Shown: one piece after another, positions 12,001-24,000 of the stretch
Layout of the letters: every line of letters starts with the position of its first letter
Numbering within the stretch: position 1 is the first letter of the stretch
NCBI GenBank assembly: GCA_905160935.1
Contig: CAJHZI010000415.1
Coordinates: 195,001-259,000 of the forward strand
Length of the DNA stretch: 64,000 nucleotides
Direction of reading: 5' to 3'
From: Enchytraeus crypticus
Lineage: Eukaryota; Annelida; Clitellata; Enchytraeida; Enchytraeidae
Position numbers and translations under genes: made by a program
Notes under the pieces: generated by a model
What the model saw: only the letters and a program-made list of their open reading frames with translations
Databases searched by the model: none
Told to the model about the DNA's origin: nothing

Positions 12001-15000
12001 TCAGAATTCATACCCTGGAATGCTGTCCGCACAGAAAGAAGAACTTTCCCGCCAGATAATGGTTCTTCTCGTTCTCAAAGTGCAGAGCTATGCTTTGATA
12101 GTCCTCAGGTGTGGCGTCACTTCCTGCCACAGTAAACAGTAAACAATTATCATAGTAAATATGATGCAAAATATTATCATGTATTCAGATGCAACTGTAA
12201 ATCTGTAATTCAATTACAGGTTCAAATTATTGTCAAAAGAACATCAAACTACCGAAATTAAATTTGTGACATTTATTGATATTGTTTTTACATAATAAAT
12301 GGAGGTAGAGAAGATTATTAATAATGTGCATTTAGTTTAACGTCAATTTCCTGTCTCGAACGCATATTTACTGTTTAGCATCAATTTCCTTCTCGAAAGC
12401 TTATTTACTGTCTATTGTTTACTGAATATTGTAAAGTAAACAAAATTCAGTAAACAATAGACAGTAAATAAGCGTTAGGGACAGAAAATTGACGTTAAAC
12501 ACTGGACTTATCGAAGTTAAGCGACATCGGCCTCAGTTAGTACTTTGTGGTTGACCACATTGGAAGACCGAGTGTTGACAGTTTACAAGGAATTAGAAGT
12601 TCTGAACAAACACACATTTAAAAATGGCAATAATTCTTCGAAGAAATTAAGCTTTAACATTTAGGATTCAGAATTTGGGATGAATAAGAATACCAAGATG
12701 GACGTTGGCGTTATCGAACCGTTCTGATACCAGCAAAACTGATGATTTTCTGTCAAATCTGGAGATTTCTGCTAGTAGAATTTCTTCTATATCAAGTCGA
12801 TATTTTCTTTAGAAATTAATCTAAACCTGTTAGGGGCACAAATACTGGTTACCAACGCAAGCTATACATACGAGAAGCACAAGATTCGAGCTTATGATTT
12901 AAAAGTTATGGGCCATAAAATAGAGAGAGAGAGAGATGCTTCATAACAGTGCATACAAATCAACATAATAAAAACGGTATAAATCAAAACAGTAAAACAG
13001 TAACCTATGATAGAAGCATATATCTCCATATGCCCGTGCTTCTGAGCGAGACGGAAAGCCTCGTCGTTGCATTTAGACATGACGAGGAACTGAATGGCGG
13101 ATGAGTAGTCCTTCAGCTTCTCAAAGAATCTACAGCAAATAAACGTAGACTGCACGTTCGGTGAGAGGAGACAACTAAAGCACCAGTAAGATGTAGCGAG
13201 GTGTGATACAATGCAAATAACTTAATAAAACTTCTGCTTTCTAATTTACTAAAAGACAAGTTATAACGGTTTTAAGTTTAAATCTTATCTTTTTATTTTA
13301 CTTCTATTTTTATTTCACTGGCTCAAGCCAGTGGCGATGTCGGTAAGATACTCGACCGCGGATCAGTATGGGCGGGGTTTAAATCCTGGGCTCGCCCGTC
13401 ACTGACATCGCTTTCCGGTGAGGAAACTGACGTTAACATTAGCTTTTCCAGCTTTATAATTTTTGATAATATTATGTTTCACAAATTGAAATCATTAAAT
13501 GTAAATAAAGAGTCAGGTCTAGATGAGATACATGCAAAAATTTCGGTGGAGCTTAGTGAAGAGTTGGCCCCTAACCTTGTAATACAATTTAACTAAAGTT
13601 TAAAAGCAGGGTAGAGTAGGCCTATATGTGTATGACGTGTGTATGCGCACAAAGTGCGTATATGTATAACGTAAGTGCGTAAAGTTAGTATGTGTGGGAC
13701 GTATTCATGTACATGAAGTGCGAATGTGTACGACATATATGCATGATAAGTGTATGTTTCTCTCTCTCTCTCTCTCTCATAGTGCACTGCCTACTGGCAG
13801 GTCCATGGTATATAACGCCTCCACTCTTCGCTGTCTTCCGCTTTCCTCTTCATTTTCACATATGCGTGGGTCTTTAAATCATCTAAAGGTGCATGATAAT
13901 TATATATTATTGTAATAATGATAGAGTATGTTTATGACGTATTGTAATGATCAAGGGTGTTGGTTTTACAAGTGTGAACATCGCTTTCAAGGCCAAATTG
14001 TTTAGGAACTCTATAGCGAGGTTTTATTGCTCATCAAGGTCAACTCTGTTTGAATCTATAAGCAAGGCTAAAACATTGATATGCTAGTCGAGGTCAATTC
14101 GGTTATAATCTGTTTGTAAGGCTAGAAGGTTTCACTTCAAGGTCTTATTTACTAAATGATTAGCTTACTTCAAGGTTTTATTGACTAATGATTATTTCAC
14201 TTCAAGGTCGTTTTGGCTCGAGTCCCTCACAAGGTCTGATATGTTGAGTGTAATCTTGTAATTCTCGTTCAAGGTAATATTTAGGGTATCAGTCCTATCA
14301 AGCTTAGAAGTGTATTTTACTATTTATGAAGGCCGATTATTAGCCTTGAATAGAGTAGTATATAAGACTTAGGGGTAGAACAATTGACATTCGGGTTTTA
14401 AGTGGAGTTTAGTTTAGTCTGGAGTTATGAGCTCACGGGACTCGATCTGAGCTCGCAAACGGTCAACTAGTAGGAATCAGGATTTGAGCTATCGGAGACC
14501 GCCACGGACCAGTCTCTCAGGCTTAGTTATTCTTCTTTATTCAGTTAACTACTTAGGGAAGGGACTTGATTATACAAAGTCGTTTGATTTATTATGTAGC
14601 ACCGTATACCGTAATTAATAACTATACATTTGTGTCGTTGATTTTATTGTTTATTTTACATTGACATTTAAAGACACATATATCGCCCGCTCTGATTATT
14701 TACTTATGATAACCAGTTTGTACAAGTTGTCCAAGAATTAAATAAAGCATTGGGCATGTCGTTATCAACGGAGTGTGCTGTGATAATTAAGTTAGACATT
14801 AGATATTAATATTAGCTGCGATCAAGTATAAATAACACAGAGTTACCTCTCACAAATGCAAGCGAGTAGCGAAGATTAGAAAACAATAACGAATGACTCA
14901 GGAAAGCAGTCATTAAACATAGGATACATCCACTATCTCCCAGAATCATTCAGCAATCCAAGGACGATCCCTGAGGTTTAATTAACTTTAAACCTACTCT

Positions 15001-18000
15001 ATCACAGTATATATGCGGATGATGCTTGTATGTTACAATCTCATGTATGTATATGATGTGTACACTAGGCTGTGTACGCTCAAGTGTACAATTAATCAGT
15101 TAAACAGTCGTATACTTAGCGATCATTCTGGCTCCCTCTGTAGACTGCGTCGCTTTCACAACTTTTATAGCACCGTCAGGATTCTGAAGGTGGTCAAGAT
15201 AGATGCTGAAACATCAAAAGTAAAAGAAAGTCTTACACATAAATTAAAATAAAATAAAATCGAACAGATTTTTCGACAACCATCAATCGATATATTTCGA
15301 CAGTCAATCAATCGACAGATTTAAAATCGAACAGATCTAACAGATTAAAATCGAACAGATATAAAATCGTACAGATGTAAGTTTTAATCTTGCAAATTAA
15401 TCATACTTTAAATCATAAACAAGTATTTTATAGCACGTAAGTCATGGGCGAGAGGCATGAATGATTATTCCTTGCTCGAGAAGTCTGTGGCGACGTCGAT
15501 AAGATATTTTGATACGCCAACCGCGAGAAGAGTTTCTAACAGGCAGCCTCAAAATGATATAAATAATAGAAAATGAAAAATGAAAATAATGTATATTAAC
15601 TAATTATTATACATTAATTAATTAATGTATAATTAATGTAATATACATTAATTTTACATTAATATAATAATTAATATACATTAATAATTATAAATTACTA
15701 CAATAATTAATATACATTAATTAATCAATGTATATAAACCGAATAACGTTATCCCAATCTTTAGCGTTCTCGTAGGCCACCACTGCCTCTCTGTACTTGC
15801 CCTCTGCCTCTCTAGCCCTGGCGTACTGGGCGTGTATCTTAGGCGTAGAAACCTGCGGCAAGAGTTCACCAACCTTAGACCTGATCACAACAACAACAAC
15901 AATACGATTAGAGTGCTACTGTTGTCCATGACAACATCGAACACTGTGGAACCAAATTACAACCGATGAGCAGAGTGAGGGTCATTCATTTCTTTATTCG
16001 TCAAAAATGGACAGGATCAAGATACATCACACTTACATATACAGTACATGTATATACACACACATACACATAAGATCATAGAATAATCATTATAAGAAAC
16101 TTCAATAGAGTTCCTACTAATGCCAGCACTAGCATTAAACGCTTAGTAAATTAAATACCCGCTTCTACCAGAAGACACTCTATTGTCCAGAACCAGCGAA
16201 CAATTTATAGGTAATCTAAAACAATCAAACTGTTTGTCTAGTTCCCTCAGTACGTGTCTAGTTACAAAGTGCTTTAAATTATATTATAGTTTAAGAATTT
16301 CAACAAATAAAATTGTGCTCATTTATTTTATTGTTGATTTATAGTTTTTATAGTTTGAATTGTTAGTTTTTGTTTTATACAATTATTGTATTCTATCCGT
16401 GTTGTATCGCGGTCTCTGAAGAATAGACCAGCCGTGGACTGAACGCGTTGTAAAGTCCACAAAGCACTAAGATCCAAAACTACGTCATAAAGAGCATTCC
16501 TTACCGCTACGAATAGCCGAAGCTGAAATACTACCTGTCTCATGTATTCGTAATCTTGGTGTTTATCTGGACTGCGACACTATGATGACCTCTCATATTA
16601 AGAGAACTGTCTGTACCTGTTTCGGTGTACTCAGGGCTCTTCGATGCATACGTCAATCGGTACCACTACCAATACTTCAGACAATAGTATCCACCTTAGT
16701 ATTATCACGACTCGACTATAGTAACTCCACTCTCTATGGCTTACCGGATGTTCACTTAAATAGGTATCAGTTGGTTCTGAATGCAGCAGCGAGACTTATC
16801 CATGGCGGTAGAAGAGGAGATCACATCACTCCACTGTTAATGCAGCTGCATTGGCTGAGGGTACGTGAACGGGTGACATTTAAAATTGCATGCCTAACGT
16901 GGCGGTCACTGCACGGCTGTGGACCAGAATATCTCTCTTCTGACCTTCACTATGCTTCTCAGGGTCGTCAGCGCCACGGTCTTCGGTCAGATGGTTCGGG
17001 TCTATTCATTCGGCCGAGAACAAATGCCTCGCTAGGTGACCGAGCCTGGCCTTCTGCCGCGGCTTTCGTTTGGAATGGTTTGACATCTAACAGTCTAAGA
17101 CATGAGTCTAACTATTTAGCTTTCCGTCGTGGTGTGAAAACATTGTTGTGGTCGCGTAGTTTTTCTACATGAAAGTACTATACACGAATGTATGTTTATT
17201 ATGAGTATTTTGTATTATGAAGTCTTTAATGAGAGTTGCTGGATAGCGTAAAGTTCCGCTCATATGTAGGAATTTTTACTAGTTTAGATATTAATTTAAA
17301 TGTAATTGTTATTCAGCTCATGATTACAATTAACTTTTCCTGTAAAGTAGTCTCGAAGACCGAGTTCGGCCATGACACTGCTAAATAAGTTTTCGTTGTT
17401 AATAATAATAATAATTCGCTTGGTAAGCGCCTACGCCCCAGAAATTGCTAAAAGTGTTCTGCATGACGAATTGAAAGAGGGTCTATTTGTGTCCCGGAAA
17501 ATCCTGGGCTCGCCCGTCACTGACATCACTTTCGAATGAGGAAACTGACATTAACATTAGGTTTAGCTTTTTTATTGTCATAATAAATAGTCCCTAAGAA
17601 AACTGGGATTCAAGGGAAGATGATGATGATGATGATGACGAAGATGATTATGATGATGATGACTATTATCATAATAAATCTCCCTAAGTTATTTAATGAC
17701 ACAGAATTCTCCACCAACCAGTTCTTTGCTCTTATATAGACGGACGCGGCCTTGTCGTAGTATCCGCCTTTCTCATACAGCATGGCTGCCTCTGAGTATT
17801 GCTGCGAAGTTAGAACAAACTAGAATTATAGCAACGATAACATTTGAATGCAAATGAAAATCCAGTTAAATTATTCAAATTATTATGCAATTATAACCCA
17901 GTTACTTAATAAAAGAAACTATAATTAAAATAACGATAAAATTTGAATACATATTAAAACCCGATTTAACGAATAATTTGTTTCCGAAATAATGGTAAGT

Positions 18001-21000
18001 CGTCACATATACACTACGCATCAGATTTATCTTACCAGCTTTAATATATCTTATATAGAAATAGGTATGAAATTCGAAATGTATTCAAGCTCACATAACA
18101 AAATAATACAAAATACAATATGTTGCTATTAACAAAATACAAAATGCATACAATAACAAATTACAGCAATTACTCTGCAACTGTCAATTTGAAGCAGTTA
18201 TTTTGCAGCTGTTATTCTGCAGCTGTTATTCTGCAGCTGTTACTCTGCTATAAAATATTTTATTTTATTTTAGGCCTATAAAATATTTTATAAAATCTTA
18301 CAAACCTTCATACTTTCCAGAATTGCTGCACATTCTTTCTTTAGACTCCTCGATGGAATCTTAACTGCCATAGCTATGCCCCTGCAAAATAGTGGATACA
18401 AAAATAGTCATTGTAACATAATAGTCATAAACATAGGAATCATCATCTATAACATTTGCTACTTCAAAACCTATTTCTAATAAATGAATTTGGATGACGG
18501 AGTCATAACTTATAATTCGTATCAGTTAGTTCAAAACCTTTTTATTAATAAAGAAAATTTGAAAGTTGTTAATAACAATCTATAACAGCTAGCATCATCA
18601 TCTTCCCTTAAATCCCAGCTTAACTAGGGTAGGGACTTGGAAAATGTTGGTAGCAATTTCTGAAGCCTAGGCGCTCATTAATCGAATGCCCCTTCTGACG
18701 TAAGTTTGGATCTTAGTGCTTTGTCGCCTTTTTGCGACACATGTACTCCACATCTGGTCTATTCTTCAGAAACCCGAACACAAAAAGGGCATACATCTAC
18801 TTCGAAACCTTTCATAAAAAAGTAAGAAAATTTTAACTTTTTTAATCACAACCTATAACTGCTATCAGTTACTAGAAAGCCTCTCCACTCACCTGCAGTC
18901 CACGATTGGTCTATTATTTTAATCACAATCTATAACAGCTATCGGGGAGTAGATATGGCGTAACGGTTAGAGTGTTCGCCTCGGATACAAGTGGCCTGGG
19001 TTCAAAGCCCACGTCGGTCAAGTAATGATGGATAATGGATATCCCCTTGGGCCCATGGAAGGTTAATATTGTATCGGAGCTTGCTGCCGATTGGCGCTAT
19101 CAATTGCCAAGATATGATTAACCATGGAAAGGAGTAATAGTAACTTGCCAGGAATCTGTAAAGCGGTCTCGAAGACCGGACACCGGCCATAACACCGCTA
19201 TAGAAATTATCAGAGGTTATTATTATTATTATTATCAGTTACAAGAAAACCCTCTCCACACACCTGCAGTCCACGGTGGGTCTATTCTTTTTATCACAAT
19301 CTATAACTGCTATTAGCTACTATAAACCCTCTCCACCCACCTGCGCAGATCCCCTGTCCTCAGGGCCATACGGGCGACCCCGCAGGCGCAGGCCTCGTCG
19401 TGGTCTCGATGCTGCTCGGCCTGGGTCACCGCCTGCTCGTAGTGGCGTAGGGCGCTGGCATAGTCCCCGGTGAACTCGAGCTGCTGCGCGTACTCCTTCG
19501 ATATGAACGGTATTTGGTCCTCAGCGAGAGATCGGCCTAGCTGTAGCGCTGCGTCCCAGTGCAGTAGGTCTCTTCTCATCTGTTAGCAAACATGTGAAAT
19601 GACTGTCCATTGATTGATTGATTGATAAGAATTTAACGTCCGGTTCCTCGCCATAAGGCAATGTCAGGGACGTCCATGATGATATCTATCGTTTTTAATT
19701 ACATGAGAAACTTTCTCATGGTATATTGCCTTGAATTGCCTTTCTTGGAGAAAGGCCTAGCTGTAGCGCTGCGTCACAAGGCAGCAGGTCGCGTCTCATC
19801 AGTTAACAAACACGTGAAATGATCATCCATGATTATATCTACGATAAGATACTCGACCACGGATCAGATGGTGCGGGGTTCAAATCCTGGGCTCTCCCGT
19901 CACTGACATCGCTTTCGAGTGAGGAAACTGATGTTAACCTTAGCTTTACCAGCTTTTTTATCTATCGTTTTTAATACCATTAGAAATTTTCTCATGGTAT
20001 ATTGCCTTGAATTGCCTTTCTGAGCCTTTCTCGGAGAAAGGCGCAGCTGTAGCGTTGCGTCCAGTTCAATAGATCTCTTCGCATCTGTTAAATTTAATGA
20101 TTAAATACGTGAAATGATCATCCATGATTATATCTTTCATTTTAATACCACGAAAAAGGCACAGCTACAGCAATTCTTCTCAACGTTATAGTTAGTGAAA
20201 TATAAAATAAAATATTAAAAAATTGTGAAATATAAAACACTACACGTTATTAAATTGTCAGTGTTATAGTTAGCACCGTGTAGTTTAGAATTAAATTAGA
20301 ATTGAATGATCGTCGACACTGATGTCTTCTTTTGGTTTTCTCTCTAGCCCCATATCAACGGCATATATCATTTCCAACATGGCTGGAGCCAGTGGCGATC
20401 TCGGTAAGATATTCGACAGCAGATCAGTATGTGTGGGGTTCAAATCCTGGGCTCGCCCGTCACTGACATCGCTTTCGAGTGAGGTAACTGACGTTAGCTT
20501 TTTTAGCAACTAATCTAGTTCTAAGCTTACTATTTCATCTCAGTATACGAATGTGGTGTTAAATCATCCAACATCCATTGTCTCGGTCATACATGTACAC
20601 TGTAGACAAGTTACACTTATCAATTAACACTGAATTTGAGGACTGATTTAAAAAGTTTCAATCTGAATATAATAAACATCGCCCTGCGGATGACTTAGGA
20701 AACTGGCTATGAGCCAACTCGTTATGAACATGTTAAACTGATTGATTGATTTCCTGTACCTACTGATTGATTGATCTCCTGTACCTACTGATTAATTGAT
20801 CGACTGACTGATTGATTGGCCTCCTGTACCTAGTGACTGATTGCTCGACTGACTGATTGATTGGTTGGCCTCCTGGGCCTGCTGATTGATTGATCGACTG
20901 ATTGATTGATCGATCAATCAGTCTGATTGATCATGAATCAGTCATGTTTGATTGATCAGTCTGATCAATCAAACATGACTGATTGATTGATTGATTACCT

Positions 21001-24000
21001 CTAGCGCAGCAACTGGACGACTTGAGGCGAGAAAGAAATCCTGCGCCGAGTTGAAGTTTCCCAGAAACATGGCGACATATCCACACAGTAGGTTCCTATC
21101 TTCTATCAGCTGTAGTAAACACAAGAAACATGGCGACATATGCACACAGGAGGTTCCTATCTTCTACCAGCTGTAGTAAACACAACACGATTCATGGACG
21201 TCAATGGGAATTAGGTTTTCAATTGTTTTTAATTTCAATACATACGAACTATGTAATAGCACTTATGTCATTATTACATATAGTTATGAAATGTGAATTA
21301 ATATATAAAACCTATACTAGAAGAATATGGGTAGATTATTAAAATTGCTTACTAATGGATTGCTTTTCCCCGTGTTGTGTCCGGGTTGTTTGAAGAATTG
21401 ACCAACCGGTGACTGCACATGTCGTAGAAGGCGACTAAAGCACTAAGATCCATACCAATGTCAGAAAGGGCATTCGGTTTGTGAGAGCCTAGGCTCCAGA
21501 AATTGCTACAAAAATTTAAACGAATTGAAAGGTCTCAAATAGGGGATTGGCTGGTGATATGATGTAGGACGGAGAGGATTTGAGACAGTCTATTCGTATC
21601 CCGACCCTGATTTACTGGGATTCAAGGGAGGATGATGATGATGATGACTAATGGATTGCTAACTGTTAAAGTTCAGTAAGTCAGAGTCAGAAATTACGTA
21701 CATCGTATATAGAGATTCCATATTAAATAAGCGTCAACCTAAGGTAAATGAACTGTTAAAAATAAAATACTAAAAGAATGAAAACTAAAGCAAGAAATAT
21801 TTACTATATAAAATATCTAGATACGAGAAATATCAGTGCTCAAAAGGCAGTAAATGAGATCATATTCAAAACTAACATATTCATGGGACTCCGTATAACT
21901 AGCTAAATTATATAAATAAAAAACGTACCAGAACTAGAAACCAAAATTAAAACTAAAATTATAGTAAAAATTAAACCTATTAACGTGACTACAGGACTAA
22001 CATAGATTTAAGAACAAGAACAAGACGCACCCTAATTTCCTGCAGAGCCATAACCATTCCAACATCTCCCAGGTTTCTATAAACTCTGATTGCTAATCAA
22101 ATATAAGACAATCAATCACTAAAGAAATCAATAATCACAGCAAGCAATCGATCAATCGATCAATAAAGCAATCAATCAATACATCAAGCAATCGATCAAT
22201 TAATAAAGAAATCAATAAACACAGCAAGCAATCTATCAATCGATCAATAAAGCAATCAATCAATACAGCAAGCAATCGATCAATCGATCAATAAAGCAAT
22301 CAATCAATACAGCAAGCAATCAATCAATACATCAATCAATCGATCAATCAATCAATAAAGAAATCAATCAATAAAGCAAGCAATCAATCTATCAATAACG
22401 TAATCGATCAATTAATAAAGCAATCGATCAATCAATAACTAAGCATATAAATTAAAGTCTATCAAACGGCAACTTCATGATATTGATAAACCTTCACGTT
22501 TATTTCAAATTAAAGAGAAGATATTTCTGGTATACCAAAAATGACGTGGATTGCGGTGATTAAGAAGGACCTGAAAAATAGGCGATTGCCTGATGATATG
22601 GTGTGGGACAGAGAGGATTGGAGAAGGTCTATTCGTATCCCTCTATTCGTATCCCGACCTTACTTAAACTGGGATTCAAGGGTAGATGATGATGCTGATG
22701 ATGATGAAGAAGAGCTAAGAAAAAAGCTATATAGTACACGCGGTAAGTCATGTGTGTAACTAAACGGAATAAAAAAGAAGATGATGGAGATGATGACTGT
22801 ATTATATTTTAGTGTCTCTCAGTTTCTCTTAGTGTACTGCCTACTGGCAGGTCCATGGTATATAAAGCCTCCACTCTTCTCTGTCTTCCGCTTTCCTCTT
22901 TTGTATCGTATCAAAATAAAATAATTGTACTAATATATTGTACAATTCTCTAAACGTCGCGTGTCAACAACAGACAGCATACCGAAGTCTATATCAAGGG
23001 CAGAGAGAGAAGCCTTGCCCAGCGCCTCCCATGACTGTTTTGTGTTGATCTTCTCACACAGTCTCCAGGCGTCGCTATATCTAGTATTTTATACAACGGA
23101 AAATCCCACAATTATAGTTGTACTGTCATCCAAGACAGAATCGAGCACTATTAAATCAAAACCAAATCTATGAGCTACAGATAAAGAAGTCCAATAAATG
23201 TAGCAATCTGGGGAAATCATCCAGGAATGAGGGTACAACATACTAAATGTAGAAAGGAAGGTATATGATTCAGCTGTAACCCGCAACTGACACATAAAAC
23301 AAATAAAGTAAGTGGTCAGGATTATAACCCACAGCTGCAAAATGGATGGAAAGATTGATACAAATGACGTAAACATATAGAGCAAAACCAATCAATCGAT
23401 AGTCAATAAGAATTTAAAGCCAGATTCATCGCCATAAGGCAATGGCACGAATGTTTTGCAATCTGCAGTATAATCACTTTAGAATTTAGTTTAATAAGCT
23501 ATCTGCAGTTACCTAAACGATGCTCAGAATTTTCTTTTAAAGCAAAGATAAATCGTAATAAACATATCTAATCTTTTATTGATGCACAATTTAAAATATT
23601 TTCCATTTCGTAAAAGATCTAGAAATCGAGTTACAACTTTTAATTAAGCCTAACAAAGTTCGTACTCATCTTGAGTGTAATTTAGAAAGTTAGCAAGATA
23701 CAAATTAGTAAATATTTGTCGCAAAAATTTCAAAAAAAATCCATTTCAATGTTTTTGAACTAAACAGGAAAAGTCTGCAGACAAATCTTAACCTCTTCAA
23801 GGCTAGGCTCTTCTTCAACAGATCCTGAAGCTGCGCAGAAAACATCATGCAGAAAACATTCATAGTTGAAAAATAAGAGAAATTAAATAGACGAATAGAG
23901 TACTGCAGGTGTATTCCTCAGCACTAACATAGAAAGAATGCAATACTCAACGCATAGAGAAATTATTTCACACTTATAAGCGTACCTGGAATACAGGTGC

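Larger units (their letters stand above)
18560..19338 (-). repeat. Copies of the WDR19 exon 22 donor region, interrupted by repeats
   Basis: The intron start after exon 22 (ctgcgcag then gtgggtggagagggttt) recurs at about 19255-19275 (ctgcag/gtgtgtggagaggg) and 18878-18905 (ctgcag/gtgagtggagaggc), each with the downstream tataactgctat block and each still a good donor. A weaker piece lies near 18570. A SINE-2 (18944-19236) is inserted between two copies, and a LINE A/family X piece (18597-18790) lies beyond. Confidence 0.75.
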
